From positions 1 to 64,000 of the forward strand of contig PWMF01000003.1 in assembly GCA_003559215.1 (NCBI GenBank): DNA of 64,000 nt, in the 5' to 3' direction. The DNA comes from Natrialbaceae archaeon. Its GTDB lineage: Archaea > Halobacteriota > Halobacteria > Halobacteriales > Natrialbaceae. Shown here in pieces: positions 17,513-26,491 of this stretch; the stretch's first letter is position 1, and every line of letters starts with the position of its first letter. The position numbers and the translations under genes are program-made. The notes beneath the pieces are model-generated. The model was not told where the DNA came from, did not search any database, and saw nothing but the letters and a program-made list of their open reading frames with translations.

Positions 17513-20217
17513 GCGTAGACAGGGGGGACGAAGAGGCACTCAGCGACGAGGAACAACAGGAACTCATGGAGGAGGTCCAGCGACGCCGGTCCCACCGGGG
17601 GCTGGCGGTCGTGATCGTCTCCCTGATCGCCATCACGTTCTCGGCGTTCCAGATGTGGATCGCCGCGCGCGGCTACGTCTTCGGCGGAACGTTGCCGGTC
17701 GTCGGCGAGTATCGGCTCGTCGGCTTCCAGCAGCTCCAGGTCAACGCGATCCACGTCGCGTTCGGGCTAGTGCTCGCGTTCCTGCTGTTTCCGACGAGCC
17801 GCGGCAACGGGTTCCTCGCCCGCCGACTCGGCCGGATCGAACCGGCCGTCAGGACCCGATTCGGCGACGAACACCCCCTTACTCGAGGGACCGCGAAAGC
17901 CGCGGGCGCGACCAGGTGGGCGTTCCTCGACACCGACATGGACCGGGTCGCCCCGGCCGATGTGATCCTGGCCGGGATCGCGATGATGCCGGCGTACTAC
18001 ATCGCGACCAACTACGACGAGATCCAGCAGATCGCCGTCCATCGGTTCGAGGAGACACAGTCGCTGGGCGAGGTATTTCCGTTCCTGGCACCCGTCGAGG
18101 CGGGGCTGACTGCGGTCGGGATTCCGATGGCCGACGCCTCCGCCGCGTTCGTCCTCGCCGTCGTCGGCATGTTGCTGGTGCTCGAAGCGACCCGGCGGGC
18201 GCTCGGGCTCCTGTTGACGTCGCTGGTCGCCCTCTTTATCATCTACGCCCGGTGGGGGTACCACATTCCCAGCGACTCGGCGATCGGCGCGCTGTCGATC
18301 CAGCCCGATACCTGGGCGAACATCATGTACAACCTCTGGTACACGGTCGAGGCGGGAGTCCACAGTCAGCCCGTCTCCGTCAGCGTCCGCTTTATTTACA
18401 TCTTCATTCTGTTCGGCGCCTTCCTCGAGATGAGCGGGGCCGGCCGCTGGTTCATCGACATGGCCTACTCCGCGACCGGGACCCGCGAGGGCGGCCCCGC
18501 GAAGGCAAGCGTCGTCTCGAGCGGGTTCATGGGGATGCTCTCGGGCTCGTCGATCGCGAACACGGTGACGACCGGTGCGTTCACGATCCCGCTGATGAAA
18601 CGCTCTGGCTACTCGCCGGAGTTCTCCGGCGCCGTCGAGTCGTCTTCGTCCTCCGGCGGACAGATGCTTCCGCCCGTGATGGGCGCCGCCGCCTTCCTCA
18701 TCGTCGAGTTCACGGGGACGCCGTACGCCGACGTGATCATCGCCGCAACCTTGCCCGCGCTCGCGTTCTTCTTCGGAATGTGGGTAATGGTCCACTTCGA
18801 GGCGATCCGCGGCGGGATCGGCGGGCTTCCCCGCTCCGAGTTGCCGGACGTTCGTTCGGCGCTGCGCAGCGGTTGGTTCTACCTTATTCCGCTGATCCTC
18901 TTGCTGTACTACCTGGTGATCGCCCGATACTCGATCAACCGCGCCGGCTGGCTCACGATCGTTGCCGTCGTCGCGTTGCTCGCGATCGTCGCCGCCTACG
19001 ACGAACGCACTCGGATTCCGCTGCTTTCGACGCTCCTGGCAGCGTACGTCGCTCAGGCGGCGGCCTACGCGACCGTCGGAAGCGGCCTCCTCGACGCGGC
19101 ACAGGCGGCGGCCGGTCTCGAGACTACCGGCGAGCCGCTCGCGGTCGGCGACGCGGCGATGGCCGCGATCGGCGACCTCGGCGTGATCGCGATCCTCGTC
19201 AGCGCGGTTTTCATCCTCCTGCGACCGCGGGCCGACGCGCCCCTGCTTGATTTCGATCCCGCGGTCGACGAGGCGGCCAACCGGAGCGCGAAAGCGTTCA
19301 ACCGTCCCTCGCTGTCGGGCAACCGAGCCTACCGTTTCGGAACCTTCGTTCTGAAATCCATGGATTCGGGCGCCCGAACCGCGACGACGGTCGTCGTCGC
19401 CGTCGCCGCCGCTGGCGTCGTCCCCGGCGTCATCAGCGTCTCCGGGCTCGGACCGAATCTGGCCGCGCTCATCAGCGAGATCAGCGGCGACTCGATGCTA
19501 ATTTTGCTTTCGCTGACCGGTGTCGCCGCGATCATCTTCGGAATGGGGATGCCGACGACGGCGATGTACATCATACTTGTCGCGATGCTCGAGGCGCCGC
19601 TGGTCGAGGCCGGCGTCATCGTCCTGGCTGCACACCTGTTCGTCCTCTACTGGGGACTGATGGCCGACGTCACGCCCCCGGTCGCGGTCGCCGCCTTCGC
19701 CGGGGCAGGCGTCGCGAAGGCCGAGGAGATGAAGACGGCGACGATCGCGTTCCTGCTCTCGCTGAACAAGGTGCTTGTGCCCTTCGCGTTCGTCTTCTCG
19801 CCGGGAATCTTGCTCCTGCGGGACGGCGAGGTCATGGGATGGGGCGACGTTACCGACATCGGCTTCGTCGTTCCCGAGGTCGTGATCCCCGTCCTCGGGA
19901 TGTTCATCGGGGTCTACGCCCTCGGCGTGACGATCATCGGCTACCAGTACACCGAGGTCACCTCGGTGAACCGCGCGCTGTACTCGATCTCGTCGATCCT
20001 GCTGATGGTCCCCGAGATCCCGCTGTTGCTCACGGAGGCGGTCCTCACGCTCGCTGGCGTCCCCTCGGCGCTGACGATCTTCGAGATCACCGCGTCGCTA
20101 CGGGGCGTCGGCCTGGCGATGCTCGTGGTACTGACCTACCGGAACCGGTCGCGAGCCGACCTCGAGGAGGCCGACACCGACGCGGCCGCCTCCGCTCCGG
20201 CAGCCGGCGACGCCTGA
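17509..20217 (+). CDS. fused TRAP transporter permease (4TM/12TM)
   Basis: 902 aa polytopic; SGSSIANTVTTGAFTIPLMKRSGYSPEFSGAVESSSSSGGQMLPPVMGAAAFLI; IIFGMGMPTTAMYIILVAML. Confidence 0.95.
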   Translation: MSVDRGDEEALSDEEQQELMEEVQRRRSHRGLAVVIVSLIAITFSAFQMWIAARGYVFGGTLPVVGEYRLVGFQQLQVNAIHVAFGLVLAFLLFPTSRGNGFLARRLGRIEPAVRTRFGDEHPLTRGTAKAAGATRWAFLDTDMDRVAPADVILAGIAMMPAYYIATNYDEIQQIAVHRFEETQSLGEVFPFLAPVEAGLTAVGIPMADASAAFVLAVVGMLLVLEATRRALGLLLTSLVALFIIYARWGYHIPSDSAIGALSIQPDTWANIMYNLWYTVEAGVHSQPVSVSVRFIYIFILFGAFLEMSGAGRWFIDMAYSATGTREGGPAKASVVSSGFMGMLSGSSIANTVTTGAFTIPLMKRSGYSPEFSGAVESSSSSGGQMLPPVMGAAAFLIVEFTGTPYADVIIAATLPALAFFFGMWVMVHFEAIRGGIGGLPRSELPDVRSALRSGWFYLIPLILLLYYLVIARYSINRAGWLTIVAVVALLAIVAAYDERTRIPLLSTLLAAYVAQAAAYATVGSGLLDAAQAAAGLETTGEPLAVGDAAMAAIGDLGVIAILVSAVFILLRPRADAPLLDFDPAVDEAANRSAKAFNRPSLSGNRAYRFGTFVLKSMDSGARTATTVVVAVAAAGVVPGVISVSGLGPNLAALISEISGDSMLILLSLTGVAAIIFGMGMPTTAMYIILVAMLEAPLVEAGVIVLAAHLFVLYWGLMADVTPPVAVAAFAGAGVAKAEEMKTATIAFLLSLNKVLVPFAFVFSPGILLLRDGEVMGWGDVTDIGFVVPEVVIPVLGMFIGVYALGVTIIGYQYTEVTSVNRALYSISSILLMVPEIPLLLTEAVLTLAGVPSALTIFEITASLRGVGLAMLVVLTYRNRSRADLEEADTDAAASAPAAGDA

Positions 20218-20260
20218 GCCGACCCATCATTATTTTAACCAGTCCGACGTAGTGGGCGGT

Positions 20261-21118
20261 ATGCCCGACGCCAGCGAGCACTCTACCAACTCTCCGAGTA
20301 GCGGGTTTCGGACCGTTCTCGGTCTCTACCTCGGTGTTCTCGTCGCCGGCGTCGCCGCCTCGGTGGCGGCGACCCAGCAGGTTTCGGACGCCGTTCTCGC
20401 CGCCGTCTTCGCCGGCGGCCTCGTGACCGGAGCGATCTTCGGGATCGTCGCCGCGCGAGTCGACGCCGATCTCCCGATTCGTCTCGGACGGAGCCGACGC
20501 CGTCGCGCACTGTTGTACCTGCCCGGGATCCCGGGCTTGCTCGGCGCGGCGGCCGTCGCCTCCTCGTGGTCGCCAGTTGCGTCCCCCTTCGTCGCGACTG
20601 CTTCCTCGCTCTCGCTCCTCGTACTCGGATACGTCCTCGGCGGCGTCGCTCGGACGGAGTACGTGGAGACGATGACCGCGGGCGGGCCGGTCGACACCTG
20701 GGGATGGACGCCGCCGGGCGGTGGCAAGGTCGACGCGTTCCTCGCCGTCGCCTGGCTTTCCATCGCGCTCGTCAACACGGTTGGCGGCAACTGGACCGCC
20801 GCCGCCGTCTGGCTGCTGATCGCACTGGGCTGGATCGTCGCCGGCGGCCTTGAGGGCCGTTGGCAAACGCCGTGGGGTTCCGACCCCGAGATCCGGGTCT
20901 ACGAGGACGGACTCGTCAAACGTCGTCCGTTCACGAAGACGTTCGTCCCCTGGGACGAGGTTTCCCACGTTCGGCTCCACGAGGACGAACTCGTCCTCGA
21001 TCGCGGGCTGTTCGACGTCCGCCTCGAGCGATCAGAACTCGACGAGCTCGAGGCCGTCCGCGAGACGATCGAACGACAGTTCGAGGCGGTCGGTACGAAC
21101 GCCCGGTCCGTTCCGTAG
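20261..21118 (+). CDS. membrane protein with C-terminal PH-like domain, unknown function
   Basis: Multiple TM segments, then VYEDGLVKRRPFTKTFVPWDEVSHVRLHEDELVLDRG. Confidence 0.75.
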   Translation: MPDASEHSTNSPSSGFRTVLGLYLGVLVAGVAASVAATQQVSDAVLAAVFAGGLVTGAIFGIVAARVDADLPIRLGRSRRRRALLYLPGIPGLLGAAAVASSWSPVASPFVATASSLSLLVLGYVLGGVARTEYVETMTAGGPVDTWGWTPPGGGKVDAFLAVAWLSIALVNTVGGNWTAAAVWLLIALGWIVAGGLEGRWQTPWGSDPEIRVYEDGLVKRRPFTKTFVPWDEVSHVRLHEDELVLDRGLFDVRLERSELDELEAVRETIERQFEAVGTNARSVP

Positions 21119-21727
21119 TTACGCCAGGTCGGCCCGTCCGCTCGTCGCGCTCCGGAGTCGGTCCCGGAGCGCCTCGGCCTCCGCGACCGGAACCCGAACC
21201 TCGAAGGTGACCTCGGCCTCGTAGTCGGCGTCGAACTCGAGGGCCTCGCTCTCCAGAATACCGCGGACGGTTCCGGAGTCGTCGTACTCGACGGTGACGG
21301 TTACCTGCTCGTGTGGACGTTCCTCGACGATCCCTGACTTCTCGACGGCGTCCTTGACCGCCCGGGAGTAAGCCCGGACGAGCCCGCCGACGCCCAGGTT
21401 CGTTCCGCCGTAGTAGCGCGTGACCACGACCGCGCAGTTCTCGAGTTCTTGCTGGGTGAGAACGTTCAGGGCCGGCTTGCCGGCCGAGCCGGAGGGTTCG
21501 CCGTCGTCGCTCGAGTACTCTCGGAGGAACGCCCCGTCGGAGTCGGCTCGCACCCGGTAGGCGGGAACGTTGTGGGTCGCGTCGTCGTACTCCGCGGCGA
21601 CGCGGTCGACGAACGCCTCGGCGGCGTCGACGGAGTCGACGGGGCGGACGTGGCCGAGGAATTCCGACCCCTGGACGACGAACGACGCCGTCGCGGCGTC
21701 GGCGACGGTTCGGTACGTCTCGCTCAC
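21119..21727 (-). CDS. YigZ/IMPACT family protein
   Basis: GTG start at 21727; ASFVVQGSEFLGHVRPVDS..., AYRV...DDGEPSGSAGKPALNVLTQQELENCAVVVTRYYGGTNLGVGGLVRAYS. Confidence 0.93.
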   Translation of the reverse strand: MSETYRTVADAATASFVVQGSEFLGHVRPVDSVDAAEAFVDRVAAEYDDATHNVPAYRVRADSDGAFLREYSSDDGEPSGSAGKPALNVLTQQELENCAVVVTRYYGGTNLGVGGLVRAYSRAVKDAVEKSGIVEERPHEQVTVTVEYDDSGTVRGILESEALEFDADYEAEVTFEVRVPVAEAEALRDRLRSATSGRADLA

Positions 21728-21873
21728 GCGCGACCACTCCGTCCCCGTCCCTGGCCCTGCCCCGGATCGATCATGGGGGCCGTACACACGCGACCGAAAA
21801 GAGGTCGTCGGTCGCCGCGCCGGTCGGTTCCGGATCCGCTACGTTATTGGTCCTCGGTACGGTCTGTCACCTC

Positions 21874-22263
21874 ATGAATGATGCCATCATCGACGAGACG
21901 TTCGCCGACGAGCTTCGCAGCGCCTGTCGAACCACCGTCGGCGACGAACTCCGCAGCATCACCTACCTCACCGAGGACGACGTCGAGCAGGTGTACCTGC
22001 GGTCGGATCTCGACCAGACCGCCGACCTCGTCGGCTTCGCCGAACACGAACGCCGCGGCTTTCACTCCCAGTCGGCCTACCGAAACACCCAACTCGGGGA
22101 GTACGAGGCGACGATCAGGATGTTCGAAAACGGCTACCTAAGCCGCGTGATTCGGGGCTCCCACGGCGTCTGGGTGACGACCGACAACATGTCGATGGAG
22201 CGCTTCGAGGAGCTGACGAGCGCGCTCAGCGCCGTCCTCGAGGACCACGAGCCGGCGACCTGA
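21874..22263 (+). CDS. haloarchaeal hypothetical protein (DUF7522-like)
   Basis: MNDAIIDETFADELRSACRTTVGDELRSITYLTEDDVEQVYLRSDLD...; family number from memory. Confidence 0.7.
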   Translation: MNDAIIDETFADELRSACRTTVGDELRSITYLTEDDVEQVYLRSDLDQTADLVGFAEHERRGFHSQSAYRNTQLGEYEATIRMFENGYLSRVIRGSHGVWVTTDNMSMERFEELTSALSAVLEDHEPAT

Positions 22264-22265
22264 CC

Positions 22266-22769
22266 TCACTGTAGCTCGATCTTGCGGACGAACTCGAGGT
22301 CGCGGATCTCGGTGATAACCTCACCCGGCAGATCCTGATCGGTGACGAGGTAGAGCCGGGGTTCGTCGGTGAACTCGGGGTCCTCGCTGATCGTCTGCCG
22401 GATCGAAATATCGTACTCGGCCAGCGTCCCCGTAATCGTCGCGACGATCCCCTCCTGGTCGGCGTCGTCGACCGCGATCGACAGCACCGTCAGATCGAGA
22501 ACCGGCGCGAGATCCATCAGGCTGGGGACCTGCGAGATGTTCTGAAAGATTCGCCGCAGCTCGGGATCCTCGAGGATAACGTCGGTTGTCGAGTCGACGA
22601 CCCGCCGATCGACGCCGATCTCTCGCGCGATGCCCGTGTTCGGAATCTCGATGCCGCCGGAGACGACCCGGCCGTCGTCGTTGACGGAGAACCCCCGCTC
22701 GAGCAACAGTCGGATCACCGCCTGCTGGCTCGGCGACCCCTCGAACTTCTCCATAATCTCGTCGAACAT
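22266..22769 (-). CDS. regulator of amino-acid metabolism, HTH plus ACT domain
   Basis: MFDEIMEKFEGSPSQQAVIRLLLERGFSVND...TNVILEDP-type HTH region; ACT-like VLSIAVDDADQEGIVATITGTLAEYDISIRQT. Confidence 0.85.
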   Translation of the reverse strand: MFDEIMEKFEGSPSQQAVIRLLLERGFSVNDDGRVVSGGIEIPNTGIAREIGVDRRVVDSTTDVILEDPELRRIFQNISQVPSLMDLAPVLDLTVLSIAVDDADQEGIVATITGTLAEYDISIRQTISEDPEFTDEPRLYLVTDQDLPGEVITEIRDLEFVRKIELQ

Positions 22770-22853
22770 GTCCGTATCGGCCGTACGCGGGCCGGGGTAT
22801 AAGGGTCGGTGATCAGTGCTCGCCGGATTCCGTGCGTGTCTCCCGAGGCCGTG

Positions 22854-23441
22854 TTACAGGGCGCCCTTCGTACTCGGGGTCCCCTCCCGTCGGTCGTCGA
22901 TCCGGGTCGCGTCGTCGAGCGTGCGCGCGAGGGCTTTGAACAGCGCCTCGACCTCATGGTGGGCGTTCTCGCCGTCGACCTCGAGGTGGAGCGTCAGCCC
23001 GGCGTTCATCGCGAGCGACTCCCCGAAGTGACGGGCCATGTCGCTCGTAAAGTCGCCGATCGCGTCCTGGGAGAACTCGCCGTCGAAGTAAAACCGGGGT
23101 CGACCGCTGACGTCGACGACGGCGCCCGCGACGGCCTCGTCCAGGGGGACGCGGCGATCGGCGTATCGGACGATTCCCGTGCGGTCCCCGAGCGTCTCGT
23201 CGAGTGCCGTCCCGACGACGATCGCGACGTCCTCGACGGTGTGGTGGTCGTCGATCTCGAGGTCGCCGTCGCAGTCGACCGCGAGGTCGAACAGCCCGTG
23301 TTTGGCGAGCGCGGTCAGCATGTGATCGAAGAAGCCGATACCCGTCTCGACGTCGGCGTCGCCGCTGCCGTCGATCGCGAGGGTGCACTCGATGGTCGTC
23401 TCGCTCGTCTCGCGGGTTACCGTCGCCGTTCGCTCGCTCAT
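22854..23441 (-). CDS. hisB: imidazoleglycerol-phosphate dehydratase
   Basis: [73 protein letters not shown]. Confidence 0.96.
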   Translation of the reverse strand: MSERTATVTRETSETTIECTLAIDGSGDADVETGIGFFDHMLTALAKHGLFDLAVDCDGDLEIDDHHTVEDVAIVVGTALDETLGDRTGIVRYADRRVPLDEAVAGAVVDVSGRPRFYFDGEFSQDAIGDFTSDMARHFGESLAMNAGLTLHLEVDGENAHHEVEALFKALARTLDDATRIDDRREGTPSTKGAL

Positions 23442-23565
23442 GGTGGATCGATGCCGCTGCCGGTACAAGGTGGTTCCGCTCGGCTCGAGGGAACGACGGG
23501 CCTCGCTCCCGGCGAGTGAGTGTGGTTCACACGGACGCCCCTCTCAGAATTGGTTATAAAATTTC

Positions 23566-23592
23566 TAACTAGTTATGGAACGGTTTCGAAAC
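23566..23592. promoter_or_regulatory. paired 10-bp palindromes TAACTAGTTA and GTTTCGAAAC in the hisB / 23704 divergent gap
   Basis: Perfect palindromes at 23566..23575 and 23583..23592 in an AT-rich stretch next to TTATAAAAT. Confidence 0.45.
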
Positions 23593-23703
23593 GTCTCTTG
23601 CAGCGTGGAACAGCGATAAAATAGAACTAACCTATCCTAATATTCTATTGCTTATATTATGTCTATATTGAATGTAAGGAATACAAAGAGGTGGTTCCTG
23701 GCC

Positions 23704-23973
23704 ATGTCGAACCACTCCCCGCTTCCGAACGAACCGATCACACCCGCCGACTCGGATGCGTCCGCGACCGAGCGATACCACCGTCGATTCGTTCGCTCGG
23801 TCAAAGCTCCCGCCCAGTTCGTCGCGTTCTGGGCCGCGATCGCCCTCCCGTTCGTCCACCTCCCGCTGCTCGCGCGCGGTCTCGGCGATCCGACCGTCCT
23901 GCTCGCGTTCTCCGTGTTGCTCGGGGTCAACGTCCTCGCGCTCTACGTCGGGCACGAACACAACCAGGACTGA
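23704..23973 (+). CDS. small membrane protein, unknown
   Basis: MSNHSPLPNEPITPADSD...FVAFWAAIALPFVHLPLLARGLGDPTVLLAFSVLLGVNVLALYVGHEHNQD; two hydrophobic segments. Confidence 0.7.
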   Translation: MSNHSPLPNEPITPADSDASATERYHRRFVRSVKAPAQFVAFWAAIALPFVHLPLLARGLGDPTVLLAFSVLLGVNVLALYVGHEHNQD

Positions 23974-24080
23974 GTCCGTCTCGCCCCCGGACCCGTCCGC
24001 TCGAGAGCGACTCGATGCACGAGATTGTGGTTTTCGTTTCGAACCGATTATTTACCCCCTTCTCGCACCGTCTTGTACGC

Positions 24081-25610
24081 GTGACTATCCGCGTCGACTG
24101 GCGCTCGAGCTGTAGCCTCACCGGAACGGTGCTCAAGTGGCTTGCCGTTCCGTTAGCCGTCCCGCTGGCGCTCGCGGTGTTCGACGGCGACGACCCGATC
24201 CCGTTTCTGGTCGCGATCGTCCTTACGGCCGCGATCGGACTCGCGCTCGAGCGTCTCTCCACGGAGCGCTCCCTGGGACAGCGGGAGGCGTTTCTGATGG
24301 TCGCGATCACCTGGCTCGGTGTCGCGGCGGTCGGCGCTGTTCCCTTCCTGTTAGTCGGGCTCGCAGCCGGTCCGCAGTCGGCGTTCTACGGCGGGCTCGG
24401 CGGCCCGATCAACGCCCTGTTCGAGAGCATGAGCGGGCTCACGACGACGGGTGCGACCGTGATGAGCGGCTGGGACTTCGAGAACCAGTCGCGTGCGATC
24501 TTGCTCTGGCGCCAGCTGCTCCAGTGGCTCGGCGGGCTCGGGATCCTGATCGTCGCGATCGGGCTGCTCTCGAGTCTGATGGTCGGTGGCGCCCAGCTGA
24601 TGGAGACCGAGAGTCAGACCCGGAACGTCCGCAAGCTCCGCCCCCATATCAGCGACACCGCCCGGCTCATCTGGGGGCTGTACGTCGGCCTCACGCTGCT
24701 CGCGGCCGCGACGTTCTACGCGCTTCACCTCGCGGGGCTCGGACCTAACATGGACCTCTTCAACGCCGTCTCGCACGCGATGACCAGCGTCGCCACGGCG
24801 GGCTTCTCGCCGGAGCCCGGCAGTGCCAGCGCCTTCTCGCCGGCCGTCCAGTGGGCGATCATCCCCTTCATGGTCCTGGGATCGACGAACTTCGTCCTGC
24901 TGTACTACGTCACGCAGGGCGACTACCGCCGGCCGTTCGAGTCCCAGGAGTTTCGCTTCTACATCGGCGTACTGGCGTTTTTCGGCGCTCTGGTCGTCGC
25001 GATTCTCCTGCTCGATCCGGACGTGAACGCGGGGCTCGAGCCGACGATCCGCCACGGGTTCTTCAACGTCGCCTCGCTGGTGACGACGACTGGCTACGCC
25101 TCGACGGATTTCAACCTGTGGGGGCCCGGCGCGAAACACCTCCTCTTTCTCTGTATGTTCGTCGGCGGAATGGCCGGGTCGACGACCTGCTCGATCAAGT
25201 CGCTGCGCTGGCTGGTGACGTTGAAGGCCTTCCGCCGGAGCCTCTTCACGTCGGTCCACCCGGAGGCGATCCGCCCGCTCCGGCTCGGCAACGAGGTCGT
25301 CGACGAGGAGACGGTGCGAGACATCTACGCCTACATCCTGCTCACGCTCGTGATATTCTTCCTGCTGACGATCTTCGTGGTGGTCGACGCGGCCCGCACC
25401 AGCGATCCGGTCGGCGAGTTCGAGGCGATGGGCGCTTCGGCGTCGATCTTCCTCAACATCGGTCCCGCGTTCGAGCGAGCCTGCCCGCTGGACAACTACG
25501 CCGGTTTTTCGGTCACCTCTCGAGCGGTCATGGTGATCATGATGTGGATCGGCCGCATCGAGATCATCCCTGTGCTCGTCCTGCTGACGCCGGCGTTCTG
25601 GAAGTCGTAG
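24081..25610 (+). CDS. TrkH-family potassium uptake membrane protein
   Basis: ALFESMSGLTTTGATVMSGWD, MTSVATAGFSPEPGS, SLVTTTGYASTDFNLW, MFVGGMAGSTTCSIKSLR. GTG start at 24081. Confidence 0.94.
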   Translation: MTIRVDWRSSCSLTGTVLKWLAVPLAVPLALAVFDGDDPIPFLVAIVLTAAIGLALERLSTERSLGQREAFLMVAITWLGVAAVGAVPFLLVGLAAGPQSAFYGGLGGPINALFESMSGLTTTGATVMSGWDFENQSRAILLWRQLLQWLGGLGILIVAIGLLSSLMVGGAQLMETESQTRNVRKLRPHISDTARLIWGLYVGLTLLAAATFYALHLAGLGPNMDLFNAVSHAMTSVATAGFSPEPGSASAFSPAVQWAIIPFMVLGSTNFVLLYYVTQGDYRRPFESQEFRFYIGVLAFFGALVVAILLLDPDVNAGLEPTIRHGFFNVASLVTTTGYASTDFNLWGPGAKHLLFLCMFVGGMAGSTTCSIKSLRWLVTLKAFRRSLFTSVHPEAIRPLRLGNEVVDEETVRDIYAYILLTLVIFFLLTIFVVVDAARTSDPVGEFEAMGASASIFLNIGPAFERACPLDNYAGFSVTSRAVMVIMMWIGRIEIIPVLVLLTPAFWKS

Positions 25611-25623
25611 CTATCGATCCGCC

Positions 25624-26367
25624 TCAGTCCTCGCGGACCGCGCCCTGTGCCTCCTCGAGCGTGAAGCTGCCCTCGTACAGTGCGCTCCCGACGACGACCG
25701 CGGCCGCGCCGGTCTTCTCGAGCGCCCGCACGTCCTCGAGGGTCGCGACCCCGCCGCTCGCGATCACCGGAATCCCGGCCGCCTCGACGAGCTCTCGGAC
25801 GGGTTCGGTGGCGACGCCCTCGAGCTGGCCCTCGACGTCGACGTTCGTGAACAAGATTGCGGCGGCACCCAGTTCGGCGTACCGCTCGGCGGCCTCGACG
25901 GGCGTGATTCCCGCACCCTCGGTCCAGCCCTCGACGACGACCTCGCCGTCTTTCGCGTCGAGGCTCACCACCACGCTGTCGGGATGGCTCTCGCTGATCT
26001 CGGCGACGATGTCGGGATCCTCGACCGCCGCCGTCCCGAGGATGACCCGGTCGACGCCGCGCTCGAGCAGGTCGACGGCGCCCTCGGCCGTCCGAATGCC
26101 TCCCCCAAGCTGGGTCGGGACGTCGACGGCGTCGATCACCGCGTCGATGGCCTCGGCGTTGGCTCGCTCGCCCTCGAAGGCGCCGTCGAGGTCGACCAGA
26201 TGGAGCGTCTCCGCGCCAGCGTCGATCCAGCGATGGGCGGCCTCGACGGGGTCGCCGTACGTTTTCTCGGTCCCGCGCTCGCCCTGGACCAGCTGAACGA
26301 CCTCGCCGTCCTGGACGTCCACCGCGGGGATCACCTCGAACTCGTCGTCGCTCGTGTCGGGGGTCAT
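25624..26367 (-). CDS. hisA: phosphoribosylformimino-AICAR ribotide isomerase
   Basis: FEVIPAVDVQDGEVVQLVQGERGTEKTYGDP, QLGGGIRTAE, VDRVILGTAAVEDP, PVIASGGVATLEDV. Confidence 0.96.
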   Translation of the reverse strand: MTPDTSDDEFEVIPAVDVQDGEVVQLVQGERGTEKTYGDPVEAAHRWIDAGAETLHLVDLDGAFEGERANAEAIDAVIDAVDVPTQLGGGIRTAEGAVDLLERGVDRVILGTAAVEDPDIVAEISESHPDSVVVSLDAKDGEVVVEGWTEGAGITPVEAAERYAELGAAAILFTNVDVEGQLEGVATEPVRELVEAAGIPVIASGGVATLEDVRALEKTGAAAVVVGSALYEGSFTLEEAQGAVRED

Positions 26368-26491
26368 GAGTCTATCCGAGTGCGCGCGGTCGAGGCGAGT
26401 AAAGGCGACGGTTTCGGCGACTGCCGCCGGACGCGGAGCGTTCAGCGTTCGTCCGGAACTGTTACCTGTCGGGTGAGAGTGAGAACGCAGT

